A stretch of 64,000 bases of DNA from Isoetes taiwanensis (lineage: Eukaryota; Streptophyta; Lycopodiopsida; Isoetales; Isoetaceae). Shown one piece after another: positions 1 to 13,074 of the stretch (within the stretch, counting starts at the first letter, position 1; each line of letters begins with the position of its first letter). The translations under genes were made by a program, and so were the position numbers. The DNA lies in contig JAJEKV010000187.1 of the NCBI GenBank assembly GCA_021234155.1, positions 190,001-254,000 on the forward strand. The letters run 5' to 3'. The notes below the pieces were generated by a model. That model was not told the origin of the DNA, ran no database searches, and was given only the letters and a program-made list of their open reading frames with translations.

Positions 1-427
1 GTACTAAGAACAATGCACACTCTCTTTTTATGGAGCAGTAAAACTGGCAATACCAACATAGCCAGCTCCCACACATTATAAAGAAAAAAATGTCAAAAGG
101 AGACTTGGAAATGCCAGCTCACATCTTGCCTGCCTGACTTGACTGACCTGAACTTGCTATATAGAACAGGTATTCACAAGTCTTAGTCAAAAGAACTAGT
201 TAAGCCAGAGCTAATTTCAACAGCACTTCTGATATTTACTGATTGTCAAGAAACATTGCAACTCATGCTGTGCATGGCTAAGCAAAATATCACAAGAAGG
301 AAAGTAAGAAAGGTTAACATCACAAGCTTGATATGAATTATGAACAACTGCAAATAGCCATGAAACTAGCTCAGTTCTTAAATGGTCTATTTGCGGGTCT
401 GATATGCATATTTAAGTAATTGTTGTT

Positions 428-3400
428 AAATCTAAGACTTGCTCCACCTGATATTAAAGGCTTCTTTTAGTTGCCCTTTGCTGTCAATCGGGATCACCTA
501 CAACCAACACAACGAACAAAGTAGATTTGAAAAAAATATCCATAAGGCAAAACAAATTGAAGGAAACGTGCAGAAACAAGATATATAGATGGGCATAATC
601 CTTATAGTGCTAGTTGAAGGTCAGGGACCAAAATGCTCAAAATGGTCTCAGTAGCTGATTTCAGCTTAAGGGAGTGGCCAGCAGGCTTATTATTATGCAT
701 AGATACAGCATTAAGATGCTAATGATGCAAGCTGCATCCATTATTTTCCCAATGTCTGCAAGTCCTCAATGGCAAAGGTAGTTCTGGAACATGAAGAAGA
801 GCACAAATGCAAAAGCAGTTTTTCAAATATCTGCTCTCTTGCTCTTTAATCCAATGTCCATGTCTCAAAACTATGAAATCACCATTCCATGCTTATGGAA
901 AAGTCTAAATCTCCTCCAACCATGGACTAAGAATACAAATGAAACGAAAATATTGGCCAACCTAAATACAGTACCTTGAAAAGCCCATCATACAGATGAA
1001 GGCGATCAGTCTGCAATCTGGGTCCAACAATGCCAATCTGGACAATATTTCAGAAGTTTTATTGAATATTTCAATTATCCAGAGACAATAAACTACAAAC
1101 TCTACCTGTCCATTGTCTGTTGGACGATGTCTGGTCTGAAACATCCCCATTGCTCTGCCACAAAAAGGATGAAACATCCATAAGCAACCAAGAGAAAGAA
1201 CTTCATATAGAAGAACATGTAGGATAAAATAATTTGGCTATATCATATTTCATTTTTTTTCCAGGATGATATAATAACAGCAGTGTCACGGTGTGTCAAC
1301 TACTACTAGTCATGTCGAATAATATGCTAATAAAAGTTGAACTTTCTTACTTTTGTGACAAGCTCTGGCCTTCAGCATCCCATTACAAGACACAAAACTT
1401 ATCTCTCTGTTGATATGAATAAAACATCCTGAGGTTCACCTGCCATCAGAAAGAGTACAGAAGTAAATATTAACTAAATTAGTGCAATATTATTAGCAAG
1501 ATAAAGAGCAAATTTGTAAAAGTGGGATATGATAATTACAGGTGGTCTAAACAACTCAAGAGTTGCAATTCGTCCATAAATTGGAACATCCAGAAGTGGC
1601 TGCAAGAAGAAAATACTCCTCAATAACCAAAAAGAAGTTAAGAGCAAAATAAAGATGTCTAGCATTCAATGATTCCTGCACGTTGTTACAAACTCAGCCA
1701 CCTACACTAACACAACAGATATGCGAGGCATGCAGTTCCCTTATTGAAATAGCAGATTTGACAAACATACACTGTGTTACAATTACTTTTTGTGAGGCTT
1801 GAGGCTAGGAGCAATATTTATCATTTATAATGCCTAACCCCATTAACTGATTTCTTTTCATCCGAGTCAAACAATGATAAGATGATAATGGAGTCATCAC
1901 AGAAGAGGAAGTATCCTGACCCTAAAGAGGTGACTTTGGCACTGTTTAAGAAGATAAAAGCGATCAGCAGCCATGAAACATAAAGCGCTCCATCAGTCCC
2001 AAAGGAAACAAGGTAATTCGGTCTGATGGCGGCTAAAAAAACAATCTTACTTATCTTGCATATACCTTCAACAGCCTTTTCCATCTTCTCCGAGATCTCT
2101 TCCGTCTCTTAGTTAGACCAGCTGCTTTATATATGGAGGAATGGACATGACAGAAAAATGGGCTCAAGGCTGTTAATCTATTCTCTGTCCAGAATGATTA
2201 TGGCCGAAGCCTCTGTGCCACATCAATCATGTCAGCAGAATTTTCGGCCCTCCTCGGCAACTGGATGCAGCATTCCAGTTCGCATCATTTTGCATAAATT
2301 ACACCAGCTTGGGTCCCGCAGTAGGGCGATGCAGACTTCCATGGATTGCCTCAAGGCTAAAAAAAGTTGGCTGAAAAGGGAGTCCAAGGGTGTTGGTGTG
2401 CAAAAGGCAGTGCAGTGGCCTGCCTCTTTGGGATTTCGTTTGGGAAAGCCTCCTTTCCAATATCCCACAGCTGCAGCCAATAATGAGGTAAAATATAGAG
2501 CTAAAAGACTTCAAAATGATATGAATCAGTTGATCCGACATGGTCTGGAGTTCTCATACATATCAAGGACATGGGTACCTCAAGTGAGCTTGCCATCAAG
2601 ATGCAATTTTACAAAGATAACTTCCCTGAGATCAGTAAAGATGATTTCATCCAGGGTATTTGAATATTCACCTAGAACATAAAGTGAGGCACGCTATTGG
2701 CCAACTCAAAGTCTCATCTCATCAGCTTGAGATAGAGGCTGGCCATGTGAGTAGACCCTAAGGTCAGGCATCTGAAAAAAGATCTGCAAATTTTGTCATG
2801 AATGTAAGTGAGTCTGAGAAACACTCCAATGGATTATAAAATACGGGGCAGGTTCCATTGCCTGTTTCAGGGAACCTACCTCCCTTTCAAAACTCATCAG
2901 ATATAAGGACCAAAATGTATGGCTCTATTCCTTCACCAAATGACTGTAAATAGAAGAAATCTGTTGAGGGAGCAGGCTGGAGGAGAGCTGGACACACCCA
3001 CAAAGGCAGATCACTCTCTTTCTCATTGAAGGTGATAGTAATAATAGGCGGAAGTGAGGCCCTCTTCCCTGGGCCATCGAATTCCATCCCAAGAAGGGTA
3101 ACCATGAAAATTTTAAGAAGAACAAAGCGGTCAACAAGCGGAAAGTCCTTTAGAAGAAAACACAAGTCTACCACCTCATACTTTGAGCCAGTGGCTAGAA
3201 AAAGATAAAAGTTTCCTAATTTCAAGGTTTCAGTTTTTCGTTTTCATTTTTTTTATGCAGCACATCTAGGAGGCTGCAATTGCCCCTAGCTGTATATTGC
3301 TTTAATAATTGGTCTCTAGACCAAGTGGTTTCTCGTGAATGTTAATATAATCTTTCTTTCTTTCTTTCTTTCTTCAAGTTTCATATTCAATATCAGCGGC

Positions 3401-5490
3401 ATCAATAATGTTCTCCTCCAATACAATAACTCTACCCTCTACCTTTTTTCATTTACTAAGCAAGGAAAGAAAGAAGGATGCATTCATGTCTACAAAGATC
3501 CATGAGAGTCTGAGACCGAGAACATGTAAAAATTTGGATCAGCAAGGGAGGCTGGCCTCCAAGGTGCTTGAAAGCATATTACTAAAGACATCTATTTAAA
3601 CTTCAATGAGAAATGGTGGACAGGCTACAAATGAACGTAATTTTTCTAGTTGGAAGAAGACTCTTCATACGAAATGTGCTAGGTGCCACCGTCTTTTCCA
3701 GAATGTTAATATCTGCATGAATATCGCAACCAAATTTAAATCTTTCTAACTGGAGCAACAGCCATTCAGTGACAATCAAGTGCCAATATGTGCGGACACA
3801 GTTGTTATCTTTTTTTTCCTTGTTGCATTTTGCTACCTTTGTGCTAGACTTGAGTAGCCTCATAGATCTTATAAAGCTCCAGTAGGCGATAATAACCTTT
3901 CATTCTTCCTATTGATGTTAACCAAGACTAATAAACTGTATCGATCTTTGAACTTACACAGATTGCCACATTTCCAGTTTTAAGATGCCATGGGGAAGGA
4001 AGAAAAGATTTATTACCATCTACTAGATGGCCCCTAGGATTTATGAGACTAATACATACAGAATTTTAAGCCTGCTAGGAGGGCATAAACATCTAATATA
4101 ACTAAATTCAACAACAACGAAAAATCCTAGAATACAGATCTGCATGGACAAGCTCAAAAGCTACTTAGCCAGTCTAAAATAAGTTTTGATGTCAGTGTTT
4201 GGTAGGCTGCTTCTTTCGCCAAAGTGATTGCTTGTGCGTTTGTGTCTCAACGAGCATTCTATTCCTTTGGCAAGAGCTAATGTCACTCCCTTGGGATCAA
4301 GACACCTCAATTTCTTTTCTGGGCCCTCCTTCGAGCTAGACTCCTCTATAACCGTGCAAAGTAGAGTTAGTTATGATGGCATTGGACTTTTTGGTCTCAT
4401 GCTCTTTCTTTACTGTTTCATAGCTTCTTTTCACCTTTCCAGCAAAAAGGTAGTTGCACTCCTTTTCATGACTACACTGTCTTATTCAACTGGTTTTGCT
4501 TCTATGGGCGGTACCAAAATCTCTGGCCCTTCTGGAATGACATATTTACTTCCAAACATAATCATTTACAGCTCCTTTGGGTGTCAGGCAAAATACCAAT
4601 ATTTGTGGGTTCCTGGTGAGCTCCTGCTTACAAAACCACCTCTGAGCACAAAACCATGGACGTTAAGGTCAGCAAACAAGTAGTAGGTTTTTCATCTGAA
4701 AAACTGTAGGGCTTAAAGATGTACTTTGTGAATATTTTGTAAATATATTTGGACCGACATGGCTCTTATTTTCATGTCTGAATAATACAGATCAAGCTGC
4801 AAAGGCCCAAATTCTCGCATTGTATTTGTCTGTATGCAAAAGCTGCCCCTTCAAGAAATTTAAAGCATTGATTACAGATCATCCAGAAATACCACCATAA
4901 GTAAGCTAAGAGAATTTCAATAATCTAGGACAGGATTCAGTAGACATTCAAAAGGTTCTGCGAAGGCATCAGAAATGGCGATTGGAGTCTGTCAGTTATT
5001 TTTTTTTTAATGAATATAATGGGTGCACAAGAAGCCTCCTTGTGCTAAAAGCAACCAAAATTACATAACATATATCATGTATTGTTCAGAACCAACAACT
5101 TCAACTTGCAGATGCAACAATAGCAGAATGCTCACCTGGAGACCTTATTGCCGTAAGTAGATGAATCTCAATCCGTGTACATTTCCTGATCTTATTAAAG
5201 AAACAACATTCTCGAATTGATACTTACCAGGAACAGTGTCAATCAGCCCCTAAATTTCTACGAATCTATACTAGGACGAATGATACAATGCAAAACATGC
5301 TATTTGCTCCTATGAATAAACCTAAACAAACGCGCCACATGAATACATGAACATAGAAAAAGCATAATAAAGACAAGAAACGGATACGCGATAATAAGAT
5401 TGAGCTCGTGGGGACTGGTAAAGTTTCCAACGCAGGAATGAGTCACATTAGTTGGTTTATGAGCAGTAACGACATAGTTCAGATGCTCAT
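428..5490 (-). CDS. DDB1: DDB1, UV-damaged DNA-binding protein 1 (5' half; seven exons, cut by the window edge)
   Basis: DDB1 is the beta-propeller adaptor of CUL4 E3 ubiquitin ligases, acting in nuclear protein turnover and DNA repair. I recognise successive exons from recalled plant DDB1: exon 1 5490-5388 (YVVTAHKPTNVTHSCVGNF), exon 2 5185-5136 (CTRIEIHLLT), exon 3 1599-1540 (PLLDVPIYGRIATLELFRPP), exon 4 1439-1351 (FISTER..KFCVL), exon 5 1154-1106 (RPTDNGQ), exon 6 1037-975 (LHLYDGLFK) and exon 7 from 497 to about 428 (KGQLKEAFNIR). Introns have GT..AG ends and the exon order is colinear. The start is the ATG at 5490; the expected Trp codon 4 has lost a G, which shifts the frame at once. 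Exons 4, 5, 6 and 7 also carry 1-2-base frame errors. The junction of exons 2 and 3 is out of phase, so the exon 2 end may be wrong. Identity is secure; whether the locus is functional is open because these errors may be technical. The remaining three quarters lie beyond base 1. Confidence 0.9.
1600..5135 (-). other. Large second intron of DDB1
   Basis: This 3.5-kb stretch separates DDB1 exons 2 and 3, while the other introns seen are below about 0.5 kb. It holds a (TTTC)n tract near 3352 and several moderately long open frames on both strands (for example 2158-2682 plus and 2887-3225 minus) that match no family I recognise. It may contain an old, unrecognisable insertion; I see no terminal repeats or target duplication. 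Confidence 0.6.
3352..3374. repeat. (TTTC)n microsatellite
   Basis: About five to six perfect TTTC units inside the large DDB1 intron. Confidence 0.9.
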
Positions 5491-6216
5491 GTTGGTCGGA
5501 CTCTCTCTCGAACACGAACTCCGCTTCAGGGTTTAGGCCCGCCTCTTTTTGTATTTTTTTTTTTTTGATTATTTGTTTGTTTATAAAACGTTGCCTCTCA
5601 AAATGATCAAAGGGTTTTTGGTTTTCTGCCTCACACGTACTGTTTTTGCACCATTGGATCCAAGCATAGTTCCATGAATATGCCAAATGAATGGCTGTGG
5701 AATTTCCCCATCAGACCCACGTATTAGTTTGCGCACCCCATACGGCCATTATCGTTACATACACATATGGTATACTTCAATCTATACACATAAAAATGCC
5801 GCGAACACCATTGCATTCATAAAGCGAGAGATAAGACCAACGCAACGGTAGAAAGAAGATCGTGGCATAGCACAAAAGAACAATCGCACCCAGACGTAGA
5901 AGAAGGCGTGGCCCATCGCCCGACAACAATCCACGAAAACCAGTATAATCCTTGAAAAATCCACGAAAATTATAAACCCGAGTATCGCAGAATCTCGCGT
6001 TGTCGAATGTGAAGGAAGATGATGCATCGAAGCGCATCCTCGCCTAATCCTGTATACGTCTACACCTAATCTCGCCTTACGTGAATGAGCCATCCTCGCG
6101 GATCTCAGACAACCGAAATCGAAAAACAAAACTAAAAGCGAGCCTATGTATCCTTAGCGCCTCGATTTCACGTCCAAGCCGCATATCAAATATAGAAAAA
6201 CACATGCATATAAGAA
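5491..6216. promoter_or_regulatory. Upstream region of DDB1 (presumed promoter/5'UTR)
   Basis: The sequence directly upstream of the DDB1 start codon is unusually CpG-rich between about 5,700 and 6,130 compared with the AT-rich DNA around it. A T-rich run lies near 5,555-5,573. I see no clear TATA box or further coding exon. The promoter assignment rests on position and composition only. Confidence 0.4.
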
Positions 6217-6324
6217 ATGTCTAATTTGGGACCATGGACACAATCCTTTAATCAACGAGAAACCCCCTTTCTCGCCAAAACCATTTGCGAATCATACTCG
6301 AGAGAAAATTTGCAAACCTTATCG

Positions 6325-6472
6325 CTTTTTACCATAATAAAACTACAAAAATTTGTCATGGCAGCGCATTTTGCCGATGTATATAATAATGTCAGGCGGC
6401 AGCTTTTGGCTTTTACCATAATAAAAACTACAAGAATTTATTAAGCATTGGCATTAGTCGATGTATAAGGAA
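6325..6472 (+). repeat. Imperfect ~85-bp direct repeat
   Basis: Two diverged copies begin at 6325 and 6410. Each has a core reading ACCATAATAAAA.CTACAA, followed by a block ending near GCCGATGTATA / GTCGATGTATA. No coding content. Confidence 0.75.
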
Positions 6473-8914
6473 TGTCTATTTAGTTGACATTCACGATGAT
6501 GGAAAACAAGGCAAACGGGCGTGGAGCCCGTTGACATCTCGGGAATGTCAGAAGTAAATTGACATTACTATAACGATGGAAGCAATCTAGTTACAATTGC
6601 GAGGGCCAAGAATGCGGGTAAAACTCAAGAATACAAGGTAAATCACGAGAGAATGCAAGGTAAAGCCAAGAATGCGGTAGAAGATGTTGTTCATCATTTG
6701 TAAAATTTACGTGCTATATTCACGGAGATGAAACATGCCACATGTCATGATGTGATTGGCTTTGTGGGTAGGATTGCAACTAGATTGCTTTTTACGTCAT
6801 TAGGTACAACAAAACTAAATGTAGATAGAACATGCATCAAATTTACGACACATGGTAAATTAATTACATTCAAAGAAATCTATGGAGTGAAGGAAAACCA
6901 TTACATTCCTTGTATTTGCTTTGGCGGAGTAATGTCTTACAATCAGATGTAAGATTATAGATTATATATGCCTTTAGATTTTTTTTTCCCTTTTTTGTGA
7001 CACGAGGTTTAGTAGAAATTTTTGCCATTTTGAACATTAGGGGCATACGAGTTCTTTGCTCAAAAGCTATCTTCAAATGTAATTTTTCTCATAAACAAGG
7101 TCGTGTGCGAGGAATTGCTGCCTTTGGTGGCACGATGGTGTGTTTTCATGGGTTCTGTTTCGTTCTTTTGTGTTGGATCTTGTTTGTTTTGTGTGGAGTT
7201 GTGTAAATGATATGAACACAGGTTGTCATTTTCTTAGCTCAAGAAGGTGCTCATTGTCAACTTGGGCTCGGACATTTTGTTCGTAATATGAACTCTGTGG
7301 TTATTACATCCTGTGTTTGCGTTGAATCGGGCATTCCGCCAGTAAAGGCACCGGCAATGTCGCCACACTTGGCGGGGCAGTCGTGGCTTTAGACTTGACG
7401 GTGCACGGGCCTGCTTGCCTGGAGCCCTTATTGGGCGAAATGATCCTCCTCGGGGCAATTACCATGTGGTTGTAGTCATATAGTCATATGTTGTTGCTCC
7501 AAAAACATATGTTTTCATCGTCTTATAAATCAGAATCGTCTCCATTTTGTGCTCTTCCATGTTGGCCATGAATTTGATATATGAATTTGGTTTCGTATTA
7601 GTATTCTTGGAAGATCTACTTGCAAAGCATCAGCATTAGAACTACATGCACAATGTTTGACAGTGAACAAAGTGTGCAAGTTGAACTTCTCATGTATAAT
7701 AGTCAAACAATTGTGTTTCTTCCAATTAGCCTTCTAGAGAGGCTGAACCTTCTAGAGAAATTTGAATAGCATGAATATAAGTACATACACAAACTATATT
7801 CTTGGTGTCCATCAATGCTTTGCAATAAGTTAGAGATAGAGTTTTTTAACGTCCATGGAGACTAAATTGGCCCAAATTGGCCATAGGCCATGCGTATAAA
7901 ATATGAGTGGATCCATAGTCCACAATATGTAGTAAAGGCATTACACTTGCAATAAAAGATTGTAAAGAAGCTATGTATATAATATATGATTTCATTTTCT
8001 TGGTTTCAGGGCTAAGAAAATTCTTCCTTCGTTATTGTTTGTTCCGTGTTAGATATATGCAAGTACATATATTCTATCTACACTTGATCTTCGAAATGGT
8101 TGGTAGGCTTAATCTACCACGAATCTATTTCTTGGTCCCATTTATCTGAGAGACTTTGCTGTTTTTATTGCCATGAAATAGTAATCGTTTATTTAGATTG
8201 AACATAATGGTTTTAAAAGTTTGAGAAGCAGATAAAACTACGAGGAAGTAGAACACAAAAAGATAACAGAAGGAAGTCTCCATTTTCATTAATACAACGA
8301 GAATGTTCCATATTGCCAAGGACTACTCAATACTCCCACGCTCATGCCCGCCAGGTCACGGAAAAACAACATTTCATGGGTACAATCACGCCCCAACCAT
8401 GCAATCACAAAAGCAACAATGCCACAACCTATTTGTTTCGCAAATCTTGGCCGCAACAATGCAACTGATTGAGACCACGGGACCTTCAACCCGAAGTAAA
8501 TGGCCTAGAGCTTGTCGACCAACAAAGAATGGCGACTGCCCTCGCAATATCAAATTTGAGCAATCACGCTTTTCCGTCCCTATGAATCACGCCATGACAA
8601 TGCAAACTTCAAATGGCCCAAGTTCACCGGTCCACAAACCCAACAAGGCAATCCCGCCTTTCAACCACGAAGCCTTCCTCAGATCATCCAATCCATGAAA
8701 GCGAGAGATCGACCCACGGTGCCAAGATCAAAACCTCGGCGAAGCAATCCCCCCTCCTCGATCCAGTGAGGCAATCTGTCAATTCCAATGACACCTTCAT
8801 GCCCAAAGTTAGACGGATGACCCTTTTGTCCTTTTTGGCAATGGTATATCTTTGAGAAGGGAAATCCTCTCGCTTAAACAATCAAGGCATTATATAGTTG
8901 TAGGGGCATCACAA
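6473..8914. other. Unannotated AT-rich stretch, distal part probably an old LTR
   Basis: I find no recognisable gene. The right end (roughly 8,300-8,912) directly precedes an initiator-tRNA primer site and so should be the 3' end of a 5' LTR, but I cannot locate the LTR's left boundary. Short open frames here have no family signature. Confidence 0.4.
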
Positions 8915-8931
8915 TGGTATCGAGCTTTGAT
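8915..8931 (+). other. tRNA-iMet primer binding site of a decayed LTR retrotransposon
   Basis: TGGTATCGAGCTTTGAT matches the initiator-methionine primer site used by many plant LTR elements (TGGTATCAGAGC) except that the A of the CAG is missing. It sits two to three bases after a CA that would end the LTR (GGGGCATCACA). The internal region to the right is decayed, with no gag or pol I can read. Confidence 0.65.
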
Positions 8932-10920
8932 TTGTTAAGAGGTAGATCAAGCAGCGGCCAAAATCCCTACAAAGCGAGCACGGATGAACCTAGAAAGAAT
9001 AATAAGACATCTAATAAGATATTCTAACCAAGAGCCAATCCACATTGATCATCCTAGGAAGGCTCGATACCATGATGCCATGATGAAGATCGTGAAGAAC
9101 TAAAATAAAGAGAAAGATGCAAGAATTGAGATTCATTTCTATGGAAAAGGCGAGATGCTTATACATGAATTCTAGCGTCTCTATGCTAACAAACTAACAA
9201 CACGGGACTTTTATCACTCATTTGCCCATATGTAGCGTATTTGTCACCAATCTCACAATCCACTAAGTTATCTCACAATCCACTATGCCAGGGCTGATAA
9301 TACATCGAGAAAGATAAGCATCCATTAGTAAATGCTACTTGGCGAGGAAAATGACTATAATAGAATATCAAATCTGGGATATCACGCCATTCTTTGGTAA
9401 AATGTTATTACAGGCGTGCAAAAGCAAGCCATTGTTAGACTTGCACTCATGGCTTTGTGCATAAAGCGTGCCATTGTTAGCCTTGCACTCATGGCTTTTG
9501 TGCATATGAAACACAAGAAATGATTTGGCATTGCATTTGTACCCGGGATCTTTAAGTTCATCACTTTATATGTTTTACGATTTCGGGTGACATTTAACTA
9601 ACAAAGTAGAACAAGTGGCATCGATTATCAAGCACTTTGGATATTCGGATCTTTCTCCGAAATCGTCCTCTCCCACTTGACACCATTCCACTGCCGGACC
9701 AGCTACAAAATAACTGGCGGCACTCAATTCCCACCGCGAAGCGTCTCTTGAGCATTAGTTGTTTTAAAAGCACAAAGGAGACACCATATGACTCGGTTTT
9801 TATGCAAACACATGCGCAATGTAAACTTATAAAAAGCGCAATGTTTACGTAGTATTACGAGCGAGCATATGGAAATCACAATGCATGCATCCTACAATCA
9901 TTTTACGCATATGGAAACCATAATGCATGCATCCTCTGATCATTTTTTTAAATTATGATGCAAATCCAAATGGGCATCCATGATTTCTATTAGGCTAATT
10001 AGCTAGTGACTACCCTTCCTATTTTTGCCATAACTTGGGCCGTGGACTTTGAAGAAAAGCGGTGATTATATTGACTTTTGTGACTCCAAATGTTGTTGGG
10101 CCAACCTAGACAAAATACATGTCACTTCCATATTAGAAAAAATATTAAGAGAAACTAGCACCAAGAAAATAATTTTTCGACAAGCAAAGAGCAACCAGTG
10201 CGTGTTCCTCATATACAACCATATGGTCAACCATATGGTGGTTCCAATACTGGCTACTTATGCATGTTTTATGACAATCAATAAACACTTAGCATGCATG
10301 CCTCTTGGTTTGTAACCTGTTGTATTATGCATTAGGAAAAAGAAGATCAATGATATCCATTATACATTTTATAATAATGTATGCACTCCTCCATTGTGAT
10401 AGCGCTAACCTTCAACTCACGGAACCCGACATCCATTTTACCACGCCATTGCCAACCAAGCTGCAACCCCCATATCACGGGCCAAGCTATAATTTAGCTT
10501 TGGAAGAAGCGATAAATGTAATGACTTTTCTCATTGCGGGAACATGAACGGATATTTACTTACTTTGATCCTAATAGACAAGTTTCTCTCGACTAGACAA
10601 GTTTTTGAGAAAATGCATCTATCCGGGAAGGATCATCAATGAAGATCCGGTTCGGCTTTGCATCAAACCTAGAAGCTTGATCCTCCGGCATCAAATTTCA
10701 TGCCAGTTAGGCGGTTATAACATCCCGACCAAACAGCAGTCTTGGCAACCAATTTATTAGCAACAGCCAGTTTGGAGCAGTTTTTGACATATTCTAGGCA
10801 TATGTCGACATATACTTGGAATATGCCAAAAAGCCATATGAGCAAGGGTTTGCCCCCCTAGGGGCAACCCAAAAAGCATTTGCAAGTTTTAATTGGTGTT
10901 TTGTTGACTTGCTGCTAGTT
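8932..10920. other. Decayed element interior / unassigned DNA
   Basis: Following the primer site there is no readable gag-pol. Small open frames (for example 9,637-9,852 and 10,049-10,315, plus) resemble nothing I know. A short tandem repeat lies at 9,428-9,505. Otherwise I see nothing specific. Confidence 0.4.
9428..9505. repeat. Tandem duplication, two ~36-bp units, 42-bp period
   Basis: GCCATTGTTAG.CTTGCACT followed by CATGGCTTT occurs at 9428-9462 and again at 9470-9505 with one substitution and one extra T. Confidence 0.9.
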
Positions 10921-10948
10921 AGAATAGAATAGAATAGAATAGAATAGA
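10921..10948. repeat. (AGAAT)n microsatellite
   Basis: About five and a half AGAAT units. The reverse complement (ATTCT)n is the motif that ends the plus-strand LINE at 40,621-40,637, so this could be the tail of a minus-strand LINE. The sequence just to its right does not match that LINE's end, and I leave it as a simple repeat. Confidence 0.8.
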
Positions 10949-11000
10949 AAAAATTAATTATATATGGAATCTGGCGCAAATATCTGATCCGCCGGCCGAC

Positions 11001-11182
11001 ATTCTACAGCGCTCCCACCGCGGCCGTAAAGTCGATAAAAGCAAGCGGCGCCCGGGTTGACTTTCGGTCCGAAATACGCGCGATTATACGGTCGGGCGCC
11101 GACAGCATTATACGCGCTCCTACCGCGACTGTAGATCGAGAAAAAGCAAGTGGCGCCCGAGTTGACTTTCGGGGCCCCTCCT
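11001..11182. repeat. GC-rich tandem repeat, two ~76-bp units about 105 bp apart
   Basis: Units at about 11,001-11,076 and 11,106-11,182 share ACCGCG.C.GTA, GCAAG.GGCGCCCG and GTTGACTTTCGG. They are strikingly GC/CpG-rich in an AT-rich setting. Function unknown; possibly part of the retroelement whose primer site lies at 11,462. Confidence 0.8.
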
Positions 11183-13070
11183 TGACTCCTTTCCGCCTGT
11201 TGATAACCCTCCTAGGGTTTTTGGGTATGCCCGGTCCATTGGAATCACTTCCGCCTTCATCTGAACTACCTACAAAAAGTTATAGCCCCTCCAAACTTGG
11301 GTCCTCCAGTTGCCCTAACCCTCTTAAAACTTACAATCTACTACTTCACAAAACCAAACATCAAAGAGCTAAACAATCACACTAGCTTAAACTTCCACCT
11401 AACTACCGAAGTAACGAGTTAGAGTTTGGTCAGTGCTATGATTTCGAACAATCGAAATCACGGCTCTGATACCACTGTGACGCTCCCTGAATATATACGA
11501 CACCCCGGCCGTATACATACGGGGACTTTCCCCTCCCATGGCGACCATCTCGCCATGAGCAGGGCCCTCCGTCTATCCCGGGCCATCTATAGAAAGATGC
11601 CCGAGTGAAGGACACAGAGGGGTCATTCGGCCCACGCCTTCAATGGGACTCCTAAGTCGCGGAAGCATGAATACAAAGTTAGCACACAACATAAATCATA
11701 TATAAATAACCACCACGAAGGGTGGCACATCCATCCAAGTACCAACGACAAAGAAAGTGCATCTAACCCTAAGGAAACACCCCAAACCCGGGTTCTACCC
11801 GGCTCGAGACTCTGTGAGGATGGGTGGCGGCTTTCGGTCTCAAGAGATCTGCAGACAGAGGCATAACCTGGCATTGGCTGGCATAGAACAGTGGCTAGGG
11901 TTGTCCACTCCATCCGCCCCTCCTGTGCACACCTTGCAGATGGGTCGATTCACGCTATGGCTTCGCTATAGCCTTCCGGAGACGCAGACTCAAGGCATCA
12001 CCCGCCGAACTGCTCCGGGGTTCATGAAGCTCTAGTCAGGCGAGGCGGGTCGGGGAAGTGTCCCCTTCGGGATCGCGATGGTTCCATGGGTGAGCTAGAG
12101 AATACGTGCGCATCGGCGACCCCGCATCCGTGCAGGCTTACTCACCTAAATCTACTCAAAGTGCATGGTGCCCCATACGGGGTCACATCACTACACCAGG
12201 GAGTGTCGGACTCATACCCGGCCCTCTACGTGACCGGCTATCAGGCCTAGCCCACTGTAGGAGTCTTAGGAGCCTTTTATGTTCATGCAAGACCCCACCC
12301 CACTTCACCCTTGCGTCCCTTCTTTGGTGCTAAGCCATTCCATAGCGTCTACGACGGTGGTCTCTTGTACCTGAGGCATCAAATGGAAAATCTGAGGGAT
12401 CAACCTAGGAGCATACTACTACACATGGCTCGGAGGTCTCTACCCCCTTAATTTCCCCATTTCGAGTAATACTATGCAAAGAACTATCAATCCATCCTTT
12501 AAGAGTGAGACCCGAGAATCGAAAATAAAGAGAACTCACCTTTGCAATCAAGGGTTAGTTCCCTCGGGTAAAAAATGCGAGAAAGAAGAAATGAACCACG
12601 ACAAGTGCCCCGGGGCTACTCTAGGAATTATCAAGCTACACTAACCACCCACACGAGTTCTGCTTTGGATCCGTTGTCATTTGGTGCTTCCATCTTCCAC
12701 GGACTTGGCTCGACTCACGGACACGGGTAAAGGTGCTTGGCAAGGTGGGGCTCATTCTTTGCTCCTCTTGATCGATTTTTGGGAGTCAATCGGGGCTGGG
12801 GTCAAGTTGATGACCCAAATTGGAACTTCCCATCTCGGGCCAATCGAGTTAGGCGGTGGTGGCTCCCCTAAATAGCCAATTAGTATTATTCAATTAATTG
12901 AATAATTATCCTTTAATGGTTTAATTTAGCATAGCTAAATTAATCCCTTTTAGGTCAATGTCAAAATACCCCATGGTGGCGTACCTTTACTGGTGACATG
13001 TCAGTATATTATTTATACGTATCCCGTATAAATACATGGAGCGATCCACGAGAATCGATAGGGGGGTGAA
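11183..13070 (-). mobile_element. 5' end of a minus-strand LTR retrotransposon: interior stub, tRNA-iMet primer site and LTR
   Basis: On the minus strand, TGGTATCAGAGCC (plus 11,462-11,474) is an intact initiator-tRNA primer site. One base away the LTR begins on the plus strand as TGTGACGCTCCCTG at 11,476. The LTR runs rightward for about 1.6 kb to an AT-rich zone near 12,900-13,060; its far boundary is not defined. The interior left of 11,462 shows no gag-pol, so only a stub remains. Small open frames in the LTR carry no recognisable domain. Confidence 0.65.
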
Positions 13071-13074
13071 GGTT

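Noticed and set aside
2158-2682. A 174-codon plus-strand frame as a gene
   Set aside because: It lies in the DDB1 intron, overlaps other open frames on the opposite strand and shows no domain.
11462-11474. tRNA-Met gene fragment
   Set aside because: Only the 3'-end complement is present next to an LTR end, so it is a primer binding site.
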